Assembly: GCF_018614775.1 (NCBI RefSeq)
Contig: NZ_JAGGOF010000048.1
Span: 1 to 64,000, forward strand
Source of the DNA: Pseudomonas fluorescens
GTDB lineage: Bacteria > Pseudomonadota > Gammaproteobacteria > Pseudomonadales > Pseudomonadaceae
Reading direction: 5' to 3'
Length of the DNA stretch: 64,000 nucleotides
Under the pieces are notes generated by a model. That model did no database searches, was not told the DNA's origin, and saw only the letters and a program-made list of their open reading frames with translations. This document shows, in pieces, positions 44,586-55,012 of this stretch; position 1 is the first letter of the stretch, and each line of letters starts with the position of its first letter. The translations under genes were made by a program, and so were the position numbers.

Positions 44586-45725
44586 ATGCCAGCTGCCTTT
44601 CCCGCCGATTCCGTTGGTCTGGTGACGCCGCAAGTGGCGCATTTCAGCGAGCCCCTGGCCCTGGCCTGCGGCCGTTCGTTGCCAGCCTATGACCTGATCT
44701 ACGAAACCTACGGCACGCTGAACGCCACGGCGAGCAATGCCGTGCTGATCTGCCACGCCTTGTCCGGGCATCACCACGCCGCCGGCTACCACAGCGTCGA
44801 CGAGCGCAAGCCAGGTTGGTGGGACAGTTGCATCGGCCCCGGCAAGCCCATCGACACCCGCAAGTTCTTCGTGGTCAGCCTGAACAACCTCGGCGGCTGC
44901 AATGGCTCTACCGGCCCGAGCAGTCTCAACCCGGACACCGGCAAGCCCTTCGGCGCCGACTTCCCGGTGTTGACCGTGGAAGACTGGGTCCACAGCCAGG
45001 CACGCCTGGCCGACCGCCTCGGCATCGGCCAGTGGGCGGCGGTGATCGGCGGCAGCCTCGGCGGCATGCAAGCGCTGCAATGGACCATCACCTACCCGGA
45101 CCGCGTGCGCCATTGCCTGGCAATCGCTTCGGCCCCCAAGCTGTCGGCGCAGAACATCGCCTTCAACGAAGTGGCGCGCCAGGCGATTCTCACCGACCCG
45201 GAGTTCCACGGCGGTTCGTTCCAGGAACGCGGTGTGATCCCCAAGCGCGGGCTGATGCTGGCGCGCATGGTCGGGCACATCACCTATCTCTCCGACGATT
45301 CCATGGGCGAGAAATTCGGCCGTGGCCTCAAGAGCGAAAAGCTCAACTACGACTTCCACAGCGTCGAGTTCCAGGTGGAAAGCTACCTGCGCTATCAGGG
45401 CGAGGAGTTCTCCGGTCGTTTCGACGCCAACACCTACCTGCTGATGACCAAGGCCCTGGACTACTTCGACCCGGCGGCGAACTTCGACGATGACCTGGCG
45501 AAAACCTTCGCAGGCGCCACCGCCAGGTTTTGCGTGATGTCGTTCACCACCGACTGGCGTTTCTCCCCGGCTCGCTCGCGGGAACTGGTGGACGCGCTGA
45601 TGGCCGCGCGCAAGGACGTCTGCTACCTGGAAATCGACGCGCCCCAGGGCCACGACGCCTTTCTGATGCCGATCCCGCGCTACCTGCAGGCGTTTGGCAA
45701 CTACATGAACCGTATAACGCTGTGA
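44586..45725 (+). CDS. metX: Homoserine O-acyltransferase (probably O-succinyl) MetX
   Basis: MetX acylates homoserine, the first committed step of methionine synthesis. The 379-residue alpha/beta hydrolase fold shows the nucleophile elbow [20 protein letters not shown], catalytic aspartate in [20 protein letters not shown] and histidine in [13 protein letters not shown]. Pseudomonas MetX enzymes have been shown to prefer succinyl-CoA; the sequence alone does not let me decide acetyl versus succinyl. metW follows after 7 bases. Confidence 0.94.
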   Translation: MPAAFPADSVGLVTPQVAHFSEPLALACGRSLPAYDLIYETYGTLNATASNAVLICHALSGHHHAAGYHSVDERKPGWWDSCIGPGKPIDTRKFFVVSLNNLGGCNGSTGPSSLNPDTGKPFGADFPVLTVEDWVHSQARLADRLGIGQWAAVIGGSLGGMQALQWTITYPDRVRHCLAIASAPKLSAQNIAFNEVARQAILTDPEFHGGSFQERGVIPKRGLMLARMVGHITYLSDDSMGEKFGRGLKSEKLNYDFHSVEFQVESYLRYQGEEFSGRFDANTYLLMTKALDYFDPAANFDDDLAKTFAGATARFCVMSFTTDWRFSPARSRELVDALMAARKDVCYLEIDAPQGHDAFLMPIPRYLQAFGNYMNRITL

Positions 45726-45732
45726 GGACGCC

Positions 45733-46353
45733 ATGAGAGCCGATCTGGACATCATCCAGGAATGGATCCCCGCCGGCAGCCGCGTGCTCGACCTGGGCTG
45801 CGGCGACGGCGAACTGCTGACCTGGCTGCGGGACAACAAGCAGGTCAGCGGCTACGGCCTGGAGAACGACCCGGACAACATCGCCGAGTGCGTCGCCAAG
45901 GGCATCAACGTCATCGAGCAGGACCTGGACAAGGGCCTCGGCAACTTTGCCAGCAACAGCTTCGACGTCGTGGTCATGACCCAGGCGCTGCAAGCGGTGC
46001 ATTACCCGGACCGGATCCTCGACGAAATGCTCCGGGTCGGGCGCCAGTGCATCATCACCTTCCCCAATTTCGGCCACTGGCGCTGCCGCTGGTACCTGGC
46101 AAGCAAGGGCCGCATGCCGGTGTCGGATTTTTTGCCCTACACCTGGTACAACACGCCGAACATCCACTTCTGCACCTTCGCCGACTTCGAAGCGTTGTGT
46201 CGCGAACGTGAAGCCAAGGTCATCGATCGCCTGGCCGTGGACCAACAGCACCGCCACGGGTGGGCCAGCAAGCTATGGCCTAATCTGTTAGGTGAAATAG
46301 GCATCTATCGGGTCAGCAGCCCGGGCCTTGCCGACCACCAGGTCGCCGTGTGA
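45733..46353 (+). CDS. metW: MetW methyltransferase-like protein
   Basis: The 206-residue class-I methyltransferase fold has the SAM motif GSRVLDLGCGDGELLTWLRD. MetW is required together with MetX for homoserine acylation in several bacteria, but its own reaction is unsettled. Directly downstream of metX, with GAGGAC before the ATG. Confidence 0.94.
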   Translation: MRADLDIIQEWIPAGSRVLDLGCGDGELLTWLRDNKQVSGYGLENDPDNIAECVAKGINVIEQDLDKGLGNFASNSFDVVVMTQALQAVHYPDRILDEMLRVGRQCIITFPNFGHWRCRWYLASKGRMPVSDFLPYTWYNTPNIHFCTFADFEALCREREAKVIDRLAVDQQHRHGWASKLWPNLLGEIGIYRVSSPGLADHQVAV

Positions 46354-46381
46354 ACCCCGACCCTGATCCCAGGAGCACCCC

Positions 46382-46816
46382 ATGAAACGTCTAGCGTTGT
46401 TCCTCATCACCGCCTGCCTGAGCATCGGCGTCATGGCCGCTGACGTCATCAAGGCCGAGCGCAAGGAAGTGTTCGGTGACATCACCGTGCACTACAACAC
46501 CTTCAACTCCACCTTCCTGACACCGGACATCGCCAAGGCCGCCGAGCTGGTCCGCAGCAAGAACCAGGGGGTGATCAATGTTTCGCTGATCAAGGACGGC
46601 AAGCCCTTGATGGCCCAGGTCAGCGGCACGATCAAGGACCTGACCAGCAAGACGGTCCCGCTGACCTTCCGCCAGGTCATCGAGCAAGGGGCGATCTACT
46701 ACATCGCCCAGTACCCGGTGGACCAGCAGGAAACCCGCACCTTCGAGATCAAGGTGCAGACCGGCGACAAGATCAACACCCTCAACTTCAACCAGGAACT
46801 GTTCCCCGGCGAATGA
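46382..46816 (+). CDS. DUF4426 exported protein
   Basis: The 144-residue protein has a signal peptide ([20 protein letters not shown]) and then a beta-rich domain ([38 protein letters not shown]). The family is found between metW and rdgB in pseudomonads; its function is unknown. The end overlaps rdgB by 4 bases. Confidence 0.85.
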   Translation: MKRLALFLITACLSIGVMAADVIKAERKEVFGDITVHYNTFNSTFLTPDIAKAAELVRSKNQGVINVSLIKDGKPLMAQVSGTIKDLTSKTVPLTFRQVIEQGAIYYIAQYPVDQQETRTFEIKVQTGDKINTLNFNQELFPGE

Positions 46817-47409
46817 TGAACCTCACCCAACTCGTACTCGCCAGCCACAACGCCGGCAAACTCAAGGAACTCCAGGCCATGCTCGGCGGGTCGGTGCAAT
46901 TGCGCTCGGTTGGCGAGTTCAGCCAGGTGGAACCTGAAGAAACCGGCCTGTCGTTCGTCGAGAACGCCATCCTCAAGGCCCGCAACGCCGCGCGCCTCTC
47001 CGGTCTGCCGGCGCTGGCGGACGACTCGGGGCTGGCAGTGGACTTCCTCGGCGGCGCGCCGGGCATCTATTCGGCCCGCTACGCCGATGGCAAAGGCGAC
47101 GCGGCGAACAATGCCAAGCTGCTTGAGGCCCTCAAGGATGTGCCGGAAGCCGACCGGGGCGCGCAGTTCGTCTGCGTCCTGGCTCTCGTACGGCATGCCG
47201 ATGATCCGCTGCCGATTCTCTGCGAAGGCCTGTGGCACGGGCGCATCCTTACCGAGGCCAGCGGCGAGCACGGCTTTGGCTACGACCCGCTGTTCTGGGT
47301 GCCGGAGCGCAACTGCTCCAGCGCCGAGCTGGGCCCGGTGGAAAAGAACCAACTGAGCCACCGCGCCCGCGCCATGGCCCTGCTGCGTCAGCGTCTGGAT
47401 CTTCCATGA
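46813..47409 (+). CDS. rdgB: XTP/dITP diphosphatase
   Basis: RdgB removes inosine- and xanthosine-type triphosphates from the nucleotide pool. The 198 residues contain [38 protein letters not shown] and [22 protein letters not shown] at 46813 offers two starts; the first overlaps the upstream stop. Confidence 0.95.
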   Translation: MMNLTQLVLASHNAGKLKELQAMLGGSVQLRSVGEFSQVEPEETGLSFVENAILKARNAARLSGLPALADDSGLAVDFLGGAPGIYSARYADGKGDAANNAKLLEALKDVPEADRGAQFVCVLALVRHADDPLPILCEGLWHGRILTEASGEHGFGYDPLFWVPERNCSSAELGPVEKNQLSHRARAMALLRQRLDLP

Positions 47410-48605
47410 GCCATGACGCTCCCGCGCCGCTGATTCATGGCGGTGCACAAACGCCTCGGGCGCCGCTGCCGGTGCTGCCGCCCCTGGCGTTGTACATCCA
47501 CATCCCGTGGTGCGTACGCAAATGCCCGTATTGCGACTTCAACTCTCACACCGCCAGCCCGCAGCTGCCGGAAGACGAATACGTCGACGCCTTGCTGGCC
47601 GATCTCGATCAGGACCTGCATGGGGTGCATGGCCGGACGCTGAGTTCGATTTTCTTCGGCGGCGGCACCCCCAGCCTGTTCAGCGCCCAGGCCCTGGGCC
47701 GGCTGCTCAAGGGCGTCGAGGCGCGCATACCGTTCGCCCCGGACATTGAAATCACCCTGGAAGCCAACCCCGGCACGTTCGAGCAAGAGAAGTTCGTCGC
47801 TTACCGGGCGCTGGGCATCAATCGCCTGTCCATCGGTATCCAGAGCTTCCAGCAGGCCAAGCTCCAAGCCCTGGGACGGATCCACAACGGTGACGAAGCC
47901 GTGCGCGCGGCCGACATGGCCCGCCAGGCCGGCTTCGATAACTTCAACCTGGACCTGATGCACGGCTTGCCCGACCAGTCCCTCGACGACGCCTTGAGCG
48001 ACTTGCGCCAGGCCATCGCCCTGAAGCCGACGCATCTGTCCTGGTACCAACTGACCCTGGAGCCGAACACCGTGTTCTGGAACCAGCCACCGACGCTGCC
48101 GGAAGACGACACGCTGTGGGACATCCAGGAAGCCGGTCAGGCCCTGCTGGCCGAACACGGCTACGCCCAGTACGAAGTGTCGGCCTACGCCCAGCCGGGT
48201 CGGGCGGCGCGGCATAACCTCAACTACTGGAGCTTCGGCGACTTCATCGGCATCGGCGCCGGCGCCCACGGCAAGCTCAGCCATCCGGACGGGCGCATCG
48301 TGCGCACCTGGAAAACCCGCTTGCCCAAGGACTACCTCAACCCAGGCAAACGCTTCCTCGCCGGCGAGAAAACCCTGGCCAACGAAGAACTGCCGTTCGA
48401 ATTCCTGATGAACGCCCTGCGCCTGACCGAAGGCGTGGAAGCGCGCCTGTATCCGGAACGCACCGGCCTGTCCCTGCTAAGCCTGGCCGAAGGCCGCCGC
48501 GAGGCCGAACAAAGCGGGTTGTTACAGGTCGAACCGACACGTCTGGCGGCCACCGAGCGCGGACAGCTGTTTCTCAATGACTTGCTGCAGACATTTCTGA
48601 GCTGA
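47406..48605 (+). CDS. hemW: HemW, radical-SAM haem chaperone
   Basis: The 399-residue radical-SAM protein has the cluster motif [10 protein letters not shown] near residues 38-47 and [20 protein letters not shown]. The family is often mis-named coproporphyrinogen III oxidase; HemW proteins lack that activity and transfer haem. The position-four cysteine of true HemN (CxxxCxxCxC) is Phe here, supporting HemW. It overlaps rdgB by 4 bases. Confidence 0.92.
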   Translation: MSHDAPAPLIHGGAQTPRAPLPVLPPLALYIHIPWCVRKCPYCDFNSHTASPQLPEDEYVDALLADLDQDLHGVHGRTLSSIFFGGGTPSLFSAQALGRLLKGVEARIPFAPDIEITLEANPGTFEQEKFVAYRALGINRLSIGIQSFQQAKLQALGRIHNGDEAVRAADMARQAGFDNFNLDLMHGLPDQSLDDALSDLRQAIALKPTHLSWYQLTLEPNTVFWNQPPTLPEDDTLWDIQEAGQALLAEHGYAQYEVSAYAQPGRAARHNLNYWSFGDFIGIGAGAHGKLSHPDGRIVRTWKTRLPKDYLNPGKRFLAGEKTLANEELPFEFLMNALRLTEGVEARLYPERTGLSLLSLAEGRREAEQSGLLQVEPTRLAATERGQLFLNDLLQTFLS

Positions 48606-48624
48606 CCAACAACAAGGAAATCGA

Positions 48625-48948
48625 ATGGATCTGGTACTCGACCTGCTGGCTACCGTGTCCCGCTGGAGCCGCAGCAACCTCTCGGAAATCTCCCTGGCGC
48701 TGGTAGGCTGCCTGCTGGTGCTGTTCGGTGCGGACCTCAAGGCCTGGGTCGAACAACGCCTGGGCAGCATCGCCGGCGCGTTGCGCGTGCCGCTGATCGC
48801 CCTGCTGTGCATGATCGGCAGCGGCGCGGCTTTGATCTATGCCACGCCGTGGGTGGTGCGAGGGCTGAGCCAGTTCAACAACTACAGCCTGGCACCGGTG
48901 TTGTTGGTGGTGCTGGTGTTGATTGGCGTCGTAGCGGATCGCCGCTGA
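48625..48948 (+). CDS. DUF3392 membrane protein
   Basis: This 107-residue protein has three predicted helices (ISLALVGCLLVLFGADLKAW, VPLIALLCMIGSGAALIYAT, SLAPVLLVVLVLIGVVADRR). It lies 19 bases after hemW and is likely the last gene of the metX operon. Its function is unknown. Confidence 0.85.
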   Translation: MDLVLDLLATVSRWSRSNLSEISLALVGCLLVLFGADLKAWVEQRLGSIAGALRVPLIALLCMIGSGAALIYATPWVVRGLSQFNNYSLAPVLLVVLVLIGVVADRR

Positions 48949-48971
48949 TCTTTGCAACGCCCAAAAACAAC

Positions 48972-49062
48972 TGTGGGAGCGAGCCTGCTCGCGATGAGGC
49001 CATGACATCCAACATCAATGTTGACTGTCAGGCCGCTATCGCGAGCAGGCTCGTTCCCACAG
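48972..49062. repeat. REP doublet (REPIN)
   Basis: Arms TGTGGGAGCGAGCCTGCTCG and GCGAGCAGGCTCGTTCCCAC. It lies between the convergent DUF3392 and trmB genes. Confidence 0.9.
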
Positions 49063-49093
49063 AGGATCCCGCTTAAACAGGATCTACTAATGC

Positions 49094-49819
49094 TCACGCC
49101 AACTTCTCGAACTTCAGATCCCAAACCCCATGCCCGAGCCGCTCACCACGGCGCTCGAACTTGGTGATCGGCCGTTCGGCCGGGCGCGGTACGCATTTGC
49201 CGTCTTCGGCGAGGTTGCGGTAGCCCGACGCGACGTTCATCACTTCCAGCATGTATTCGGCGTAGGGTTCCCAGTCGGTGGCCATGTGCAGCACACCGCC
49301 GACCTTCAACTTGCTGCGCACCAGCTCAGCGAACGACGCCTGGACGATACGGCGCTTGTGGTGCCGGCTCTTGTGCCAGGGGTCCGGGAAGAACAGCATC
49401 AGCCGGTCGAGGCTGTTGTCGGCCACGCAGCGGTTGAGCACTTCGATGGCGTCGCAATCGTAGACCCGCAGGTTGGTCAGCCCCTGGGTAAGCACGCCGT
49501 TGAGCAGCGCACCGACGCCAGGACGGTGGACTTCCACACCAATGAAATCCTGTTCCGGCGCAGCAGCGGCCATCTCCAGCAACGAGTGGCCCATGCCAAA
49601 ACCAATTTCCAGGGAGCGCGGCGCCGAGCGGCCGAACACTTGGTCGAAATCCACCGGCGCATCGGCCAGGGGCAGGACGAACAGGGGCGTGCCCTGCTCC
49701 AGGCCGCGTTGCTGGCCTTCGGTCATGCGCCCGGCGCGCATCACGAAACTCTTGATGCGGCGGTGTTGGCGCTCTTCGCCTTCGTCCGGCTGGACAGGCG
49801 TGTCGTTCGATTCAGTCAT
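49094..49819 (-). CDS. trmB: tRNA (guanine46-N7)-methyltransferase
   Basis: TrmB methylates G46 in the tRNA variable loop with SAM. The 241 residues contain [20 protein letters not shown] (SAM site), [20 protein letters not shown] and the late [20 protein letters not shown] 49819 is used; the open frame begins with TTG one codon earlier. It lies 9 bases after thiG. Confidence 0.95.
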   Translation of the reverse strand: MTESNDTPVQPDEGEERQHRRIKSFVMRAGRMTEGQQRGLEQGTPLFVLPLADAPVDFDQVFGRSAPRSLEIGFGMGHSLLEMAAAAPEQDFIGVEVHRPGVGALLNGVLTQGLTNLRVYDCDAIEVLNRCVADNSLDRLMLFFPDPWHKSRHHKRRIVQASFAELVRSKLKVGGVLHMATDWEPYAEYMLEVMNVASGYRNLAEDGKCVPRPAERPITKFERRGERLGHGVWDLKFEKLA

Positions 49820-49828
49820 CAATGGCTC

Positions 49829-50623
49829 TTACTTGATCAGACCATCCAGCGGCGAGGAGGCGCTGGCGTAAAGTTTTTTCGGCATGCGGCCGGCGAGATA
49901 CGCCAGGCGCCCGGCGACAATGGCGTGCTTCATGGCTTCGGCCATCAGGATCGGTTGCTGGGCGTGGGCGATGGCAGAGTTCATCAGCACCGCCTCGCAA
50001 CCCAGCTCCATGGCGATGGTGGCGTCGGACGCGGTACCGACGCCGGCATCCACCAGCACCGGGATCTTGGCTTCTTCGAGGATGATCTGCAGGTTGTACG
50101 GGTTGCAGATCCCCAGGCCCGTACCGATCAGGCCGGCCAGCGGCATGACCGCGATGCAGCCGATTTCCGCCAGTTGCCGGGCGATGATCGGGTCATCGCT
50201 GGTGTACACCATCACGTCGAAGCCTTCCTTGACCAGGGTTTCGGCGGCCTTGAGGGTTTCGATCACGTTGGGGAACAGGGTTTTCTGGTCGGCCAGCACT
50301 TCCAGCTTCACCAGGTTGTGGCCGTCGAGCAGCTCACGGGCCAAACGGCAGGTGCGCACGGCTTCGATGGCGTCGAAGCAGCCGGCGGTGTTTGGCAGGA
50401 TGGTGTAGCGATCCGGCGGCAGGATATCCAGCAGGTTCGGTTCGCCCGGGTTCTGGCCGATGTTGGTCCGGCGCACGGCAACGGTGACGATTTCGGCGCC
50501 CGAGGCTTCGATGGCCAGGCGGGTCTCTTCCATGTCGCGGTACTTGCCGGTGCCGACCAGCAAGCGCGACTGGTAAGTACGACCGGCCAGGACGAAGGGC
50601 TTGTCGCTACGAACGATGCTCAT
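49829..50623 (-). CDS. thiG: Thiazole synthase
   Basis: ThiG builds the thiamine thiazole ring from DXP, dehydroglycine and sulfur on ThiS. The 264-residue TIM barrel carries the Schiff-base lysine in [17 protein letters not shown] and the phosphate site [15 protein letters not shown]-type segment ([20 protein letters not shown]). It follows thiS by 54 bases. Confidence 0.96.
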   Translation of the reverse strand: MSIVRSDKPFVLAGRTYQSRLLVGTGKYRDMEETRLAIEASGAEIVTVAVRRTNIGQNPGEPNLLDILPPDRYTILPNTAGCFDAIEAVRTCRLARELLDGHNLVKLEVLADQKTLFPNVIETLKAAETLVKEGFDVMVYTSDDPIIARQLAEIGCIAVMPLAGLIGTGLGICNPYNLQIILEEAKIPVLVDAGVGTASDATIAMELGCEAVLMNSAIAHAQQPILMAEAMKHAIVAGRLAYLAGRMPKKLYASASSPLDGLIK

Positions 50624-50677
50624 GGGAAATCCTCTGTTGGGGTGAGGTTCTTGCGAAAGGCTGCAAAACCGCAGCGA

Positions 50678-50878
50678 CTAGCCGCCGCCGATGGCGTGTA
50701 CGACTTCAACCTGATCACCCTCATTGAGGGTGGTGTCGGCATGCTGGCTACGCGGGACGATATCCAGATTGAGTTCCACCGCGACGCGACGTCCGGCGAG
50801 TTCCAGACGGGTCAGCAGGGCCGCGACGGTTTCACCGTCAGGCAGGTCAAGGGGTTCGCCGTTCAACTGAATGCGCAT
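50678..50878 (-). CDS. thiS: Sulfur carrier protein ThiS
   Basis: The 66-residue ubiquitin-like carrier begins MRIQLNGEPLDLPDGETVAA and ends VVHAIGGG, with the C-terminal Gly-Gly that becomes thiocarboxylate. ATG 50878 gives the usual length. It is first in thiS-thiG-trmB. Confidence 0.94.
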   Translation of the reverse strand: MRIQLNGEPLDLPDGETVAALLTRLELAGRRVAVELNLDIVPRSQHADTTLNEGDQVEVVHAIGGG

Positions 50879-50948
50879 GCCGGATGCCGTCATCATTTTT
50901 AGGGGCTGGCATTCTAGCCCGATCGGTCTGGGGGACCCAAGTCCCTTG

Positions 50949-50992
50949 GTCAGCTTCGAGCTTCAAGCTTCAAGCTTCAAGCGGCAAGTTGG
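50949..50992. repeat. AGCTTCAAGCTTCAAG-family repeat, single arm overlapping a gene end
   Basis: TCGAGCTTCAAGCTTCAAGC is followed by TTCAAGCGGCAAG. The repeat runs into the last codons of the DUF423 gene, so its C-terminal residues RLQLAA are encoded by the repeat. Confidence 0.75.
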
Positions 50993-51357
50993 AGGCGCCA
51001 GGCCGCTAGCCCCAGGCAGAGCCAGCCGATCAGGAACGCCAGGCCGCCGAACGGGGTGATGATGCCGAGTTTACTGATGCCGGTGAGGGTCAGCAGGTAG
51101 AGGCTGCCGGAGAACAACAGGATACCGATCACGAATGAGATGCCGGCCCAGGTGACGATGCGTCCGGGAATGTGCGTGGCCAGCAACGCGACGCCGAGCA
51201 AAGCCAGGGTGTGCACCAGTTGGTAAGTGACACCGGTGTGGAAAATCGCCAGGTAGTCGGCACTCAGGCGATTTTTCAGGCCGTGGGCGGCAAACGCTCC
51301 GAGTGCCACACCGGTGAAGCCGAAAAAAGCAGCCAGCATCAGAAAGCTACGCAGCAT
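50977..51357 (-). CDS. DUF423 (YgdD-like) membrane protein
   Basis: The 126-residue protein has about four helices and starts MLRSFLMLAAFFGFTGVALG, followed by AFAAHGLKNRLSADYLAIFH, the family hallmark. Its function is unknown. ATG 51357 is the natural start; the open frame to 51723 runs back through mtgA. The C-terminus is repeat-derived. Confidence 0.88.
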   Translation of the reverse strand: MLRSFLMLAAFFGFTGVALGAFAAHGLKNRLSADYLAIFHTGVTYQLVHTLALLGVALLATHIPGRIVTWAGISFVIGILLFSGSLYLLTLTGISKLGIITPFGGLAFLIGWLCLGLAAWRLQLAA

Positions 51358-51393
51358 GAGAACTCCAGTCAGACTCGGTGGACAGGGTCTGTA

Positions 51394-51399
51394 TAATGG
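51394..51399 (+). promoter_or_regulatory. Candidate -10 box of mtgA
   Basis: A perfect TATAAT lies 31 bases before the mtgA start, inside the gap to the divergent DUF423 gene. No strong -35 box is visible. Confidence 0.5.
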
Positions 51400-51430
51400 C
51401 CCGCTCGACCGGTTCGGCCAAGCCATCTCT

Positions 51431-52153
51431 ATGCTGCTTTCATTGTTTCGACGATTACTCAAAGCCCTGCTCTGGTTCGCCGTTGGCAGCATTGCCCTGG
51501 TGCTGCTGTTTCGCGTGGTGCCGCCGCCGTTCACCGCGTTGATGATCGAGCGCAAGGTTGAATCCTGGTTCGACGGCGAACCGATCGACCTGCAACGCAC
51601 CTGGCAGCCCTGGGACCAGATCTCCGACAACCTCAAGGTTGCGGTGATCGCCGGCGAAGACCAGAAATTCCCTGAGCACTGGGGCTTCGACATCGACGCG
51701 ATCCAGGCCGCGTTCGCCCACAACGGTCACGGCGGTTCGATCCGTGGCGCCAGCACGCTCAGCCAACAAGTCTCCAAGAACCTGTTCCTGTGGTCGGGCC
51801 GCAGTTGGCTGCGCAAAGGCTTCGAAGCCTGGTTCACGGCGCTGATCGAAGTGCTCTGGCCCAAGCAGCGGATTCTTGAGGTGTACCTCAACAGCGTCGA
51901 GTGGGATGACGGCGTGTTCGGCGCCGAAGCGGCGGCGCGTCACCATTTCCGCGTTGGCGCCGATGCGTTGTCCCGGCAACAGGCAAGCCTGTTGGCGGCC
52001 GTATTGCCCAACCCCCGCAAGTGGAGCCCCAGCCGGCCCAGCCCTTATGTGTTGAGACGGGCCAGCTGGATTCGCCAGCAGATGAGCCAGTTGGGAGGCG
52101 ACGGCTATTTGCTGGAGCTCAACAACGCGCGGCGGGCGCCCTGGGCGCAGTAG
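51431..52153 (+). CDS. mtgA: Monofunctional peptidoglycan glycosyltransferase
   Basis: MtgA polymerises lipid II into glycan strands. The 240-residue GT51 enzyme has one membrane anchor (ALLWFAVGSIALVLLFRVV, residues 11-29), the catalytic glutamate in VIAGEDQKFPEHWGFD, and GASTLSQQVSKNLFLW and QRILEVYLNSVEW. ATG 51431 gives MLLSLFRRLLK, a typical basic lead before the anchor. Confidence 0.95.
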   Translation: MLLSLFRRLLKALLWFAVGSIALVLLFRVVPPPFTALMIERKVESWFDGEPIDLQRTWQPWDQISDNLKVAVIAGEDQKFPEHWGFDIDAIQAAFAHNGHGGSIRGASTLSQQVSKNLFLWSGRSWLRKGFEAWFTALIEVLWPKQRILEVYLNSVEWDDGVFGAEAAARHHFRVGADALSRQQASLLAAVLPNPRKWSPSRPSPYVLRRASWIRQQMSQLGGDGYLLELNNARRAPWAQ

Positions 52154-52186
52154 CCGACACCACCACAGATCCCCTGTGGGAGATCC

Positions 52187-52281
52187 CTTGTGGGAGCGAG
52201 CCTGCTCGCGATGGCGGACTGTCAGCCATCAATAAGTTGACTGATACACCGCCATCGCGAGCAGGCTCGCTCCCACAGGGG
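52187..52281. repeat. REP doublet (REPIN)
   Basis: Arms TGTGGGAGCGAGCCTGCTCG and CGAGCAGGCTCGCTCCCACA, with an extra partial CCCCTGTGGGAGATC copy just in front at 52171-52185. Confidence 0.92.
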
Positions 52282-52302
52282 GATCTGTCTTGGGTCTGAA
52301 AT

Positions 52303-52338
52303 AAAAACGCCCCGATCATTGCTGATCGGGGCGTTTTT
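52303..52338. terminator. Bidirectional terminator between mtgA and rpoH
   Basis: AAAAACGCCCCGATCA-TTGC-TGATCGGGGCGTTTTT is a perfect stem flanked by A5 and T5. It can end both the mtgA transcript and the convergent rpoH transcript. Confidence 0.93.
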
Positions 52339-52355
52339 CATTGCCGTTGCGCAGG

Positions 52356-53210
52356 TCAAGCCGCAATCGATACCTTGAGCTTGTTCATCGCGCTTTTCTC
52401 AAGCTGACGAATCCGCTCGGCCGACACGTTGTACTTCTGCGCCAGGTCGTGCAGCGTGGCCTTCTCCTCGGCCAGCCAACGCTGGTAGAGGATGTCGCGG
52501 CTGCGCTCGTCCAGCACTTCCAGGGCTTCGTGCAGGTTGGTGTTGGAGTTGTCGCTCCAGTCGGCGTCTTCCAGTTGACGCGCCGGGTCGTACCGGTGGT
52601 CTTCCAGGTAGTTGGCCGGCGATTGGAAAGCGCTGTCGTCGTCCGCTTCGGCGGCCGGGTCGAAGGCCATGTCATGGCCGGTCAGGCGGCTTTCCATCTC
52701 GCGGACTTCCCGCGGCTCTACGCCGAGGCTTTCCGCCACGCGATGGACTTCCTCGTTGTTCAGCCAGGCCAGACGCTTTTTCTGGCTGCGCAGGTTGAAG
52801 AACAGCTTGCGCTGGGCCTTGGTGGTCGCGACCTTCACGATGCGCCAGTTGCGCAGGATGAACTCGTGGATTTCCGCCTTGATCCAGTGCACTGCAAACG
52901 ACACCAGGCGCACACCCATTTCCGGGTTGAAACGCTTGACCGCCTTCATCAGGCCGACGTTGCCTTCCTGGATCAGGTCAGCCTGGGCCAGCCCGTAGCC
53001 GGAATAGCTGCGGGCGATATGTACGACAAAACGCAGGTGGGCGAGCACCATCTGCCGAGCCGCCTCAAGATCCTGCTCATAATAGAGACTCTCGGCCAGT
53101 TCACGCTCCTGCTCGGGGGTCAGCAACGGAATGCTGTTCACCGTGTGCACATAGGCCTCCAGGTTCGCACCCGGGACCAGAGCATAAGCAGGTTGCAAAG
53201 AAGTGGTCAT
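52356..53210 (-). CDS. rpoH: RNA polymerase heat-shock sigma factor (sigma-32)
   Basis: The 284-residue sigma-70-family factor has region 2 ([40 protein letters not shown]), the RpoH box QRKLFFNLR that binds chaperones and FtsH, and the region 4 helix-turn-helix ([20 protein letters not shown]). ATG 53210 gives [20 protein letters not shown]. It follows ftsX by 111 bases on the same strand and probably has its own promoters in that gap. Confidence 0.97.
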   Translation of the reverse strand: MTTSLQPAYALVPGANLEAYVHTVNSIPLLTPEQERELAESLYYEQDLEAARQMVLAHLRFVVHIARSYSGYGLAQADLIQEGNVGLMKAVKRFNPEMGVRLVSFAVHWIKAEIHEFILRNWRIVKVATTKAQRKLFFNLRSQKKRLAWLNNEEVHRVAESLGVEPREVREMESRLTGHDMAFDPAAEADDDSAFQSPANYLEDHRYDPARQLEDADWSDNSNTNLHEALEVLDERSRDILYQRWLAEEKATLHDLAQKYNVSAERIRQLEKSAMNKLKVSIAA

Positions 53211-53321
53211 ACGAAAAAACCTCCGACTCACATAACTCGTGCAGTTCAGCACTGCGAAAATTGACCGGGAACCGTAGGACAAGTTCCCACAAAAAGCGAA
53301 AGGTCAATACGCGCAAAATCA

Positions 53322-54344
53322 CTATTTTGGTGCAAGCTCACGCAAGTGGCGTGCTACCGCAATCCATGCACCGATATAACCCAACAGCACGGCGCCAAGC
53401 AAGAGCGACAGACCGTCGGCGACTGGTACGCCGGCCAAGGCGAAGTCGCTGCCGTACAAACCGGCCAGCCCCACTACCGCATCGTTCAGCCAATCCAGGC
53501 CAAACGCCAATACACCCCAGGACAGCAGCCCGGCGCCGAAGCCATACAGCGCGCCCATGTAAAGAAAGGGCCTGCGTACATAGCTGTCCGTACCGCCGAC
53601 GAGTTTAATCACTTCTATCTCGGTGCGGCGGTTTTCAATATGAAGACGAATGGTATTGCCTATCACCAAAAGTAATGCAGACACCAGCAGCACCGTCAGG
53701 CCGAAGACAAACCGGTCGCCCAGCTTGAGTATCGCCGCCAGACGCTCGACCCAGACTAGATCAAGCTGTGCCTGTTGTACCTTGGGCAATTCCGAAAGTT
53801 TTTGTCTTAATGCTTCAAGGGTCGGCTTGTCGACTTCTTTCGGCGTCACCAGCACGACCCCCGGCAGCGGGTTCTCCGGCAGTTCCTTCAGAGCTTCGCC
53901 CAGGCCGGACTGCTGCTGGAACTCCTCAAGCGCCTGATCGCGACCGATGTATTGGGCATCGGCCACGCCCGGCATGGCCTGGATCTGCTCGCGCAATGCC
54001 TGGCCCTCGCCCGGGCTCGCTTCCAGTTGCAGGTACAGGGATATCTGCGCCGCACGCTGCCAGGAGCCACCCAGGCGCTCCACATTATTGAGCAGTAATG
54101 ACAGCCCCATCGGCAAACTCAGGGCAACCGCCATTACCATGCAGGTAAAGAAGCTGCCGACGGGCTGCTTGCCCAGGCGTCGCAAGCTGTCCAGCAGGCT
54201 GGCGCGGTGGCTTTCAATCCAGGCACGCAACAGCGTGGGAAAGTCCGGGCCGTCGTCATCGTCGCGCTTCTTCTTTTGCGGCTGCGGGTCGGAGGCCTTC
54301 GGGGCCACACGTTCGGCCACTTTCGGGCTACGGGTTGCGCTCAT
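53322..54344 (-). CDS. ftsX: Cell-division permease FtsX
   Basis: The 340-residue inner-membrane protein pairs with FtsE to control septal peptidoglycan hydrolases. After a basic cytosolic lead of about 70 residues, the first helix (GSFFTCMVMAVALSLPMGLS) is followed by a periplasmic loop (PGEGQALREQIQAMPGVADA) and three C-terminal helices. The 4-base overlap with ftsE couples the two. Confidence 0.95.
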   Translation of the reverse strand: MSATRSPKVAERVAPKASDPQPQKKKRDDDDGPDFPTLLRAWIESHRASLLDSLRRLGKQPVGSFFTCMVMAVALSLPMGLSLLLNNVERLGGSWQRAAQISLYLQLEASPGEGQALREQIQAMPGVADAQYIGRDQALEEFQQQSGLGEALKELPENPLPGVVLVTPKEVDKPTLEALRQKLSELPKVQQAQLDLVWVERLAAILKLGDRFVFGLTVLLVSALLLVIGNTIRLHIENRRTEIEVIKLVGGTDSYVRRPFLYMGALYGFGAGLLSWGVLAFGLDWLNDAVVGLAGLYGSDFALAGVPVADGLSLLLGAVLLGYIGAWIAVARHLRELAPK

Positions 54345-55012
54345 ACACCCGCCTCCCCGTCGCCGATCAGGCGTCCGCGCTGCAGGGTGAGCATGCGGTG
54401 ACGCATGCGGGCGATCAACGCCAGGTCGTGACTGGCGATCAGCACGCTGGTGCCCAACCGGTTGATGTCTTCGAATACGCCCATGATCTCCGCCGCCAGG
54501 CGCGGGTCAAGGTTACCGGTGGGTTCGTCCGCCAGCAGCAGCGCCGGGCGGTGGACGATGGCGCGGGCAATGCCGACGCGCTGTTGCTGGCCGGTGGACA
54601 GGTCACCCGGGTACAGGTCGGTCTTGTCCGACAGGGCCACGCGTTCCAGGGCCGAGTCCACGCGCTTGTTGATCTCGGCCTTGGACAGCCCGAGGATCTG
54701 CAACGGCAACGCGACGTTGTTGAACACGGTGCGATCGAACAGCAACTGGTGGTTCTGGAACACCACGCCGATCTGCCGACGCAGGTAGGGGATCTGGGCA
54801 TTGCTGATGGTGCTCAGGTCCTGGCCGGCCAGCAGCAGCTTGCCGGTGGTGGGCCGCTCCATCGCCAGCAGCAGGCGCAGCAAGGTACTTTTACCGGCGC
54901 CGGAATGGCCGGTGACGAACAGAAACTCGCCCCGACGGACCCGAAAGCTCAGCTCATGCAAGCCGACGTGCCCGTTCGGATAGCGTTTACCGACCTGTTC
55001 GAAACGAATCAT
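54341..55012 (-). CDS. ftsE: Cell-division ATP-binding protein FtsE
   Basis: The 223-residue ABC ATPase has Walker [21 protein letters not shown], signature [20 protein letters not shown] and Walker [21 protein letters not shown]. It starts [20 protein letters not shown]. It overlaps ftsY and ftsX by 4 bases each. Confidence 0.97.
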   Translation of the reverse strand: MIRFEQVGKRYPNGHVGLHELSFRVRRGEFLFVTGHSGAGKSTLLRLLLAMERPTTGKLLLAGQDLSTISNAQIPYLRRQIGVVFQNHQLLFDRTVFNNVALPLQILGLSKAEINKRVDSALERVALSDKTDLYPGDLSTGQQQRVGIARAIVHRPALLLADEPTGNLDPRLAAEIMGVFEDINRLGTSVLIASHDLALIARMRHRMLTLQRGRLIGDGEAGV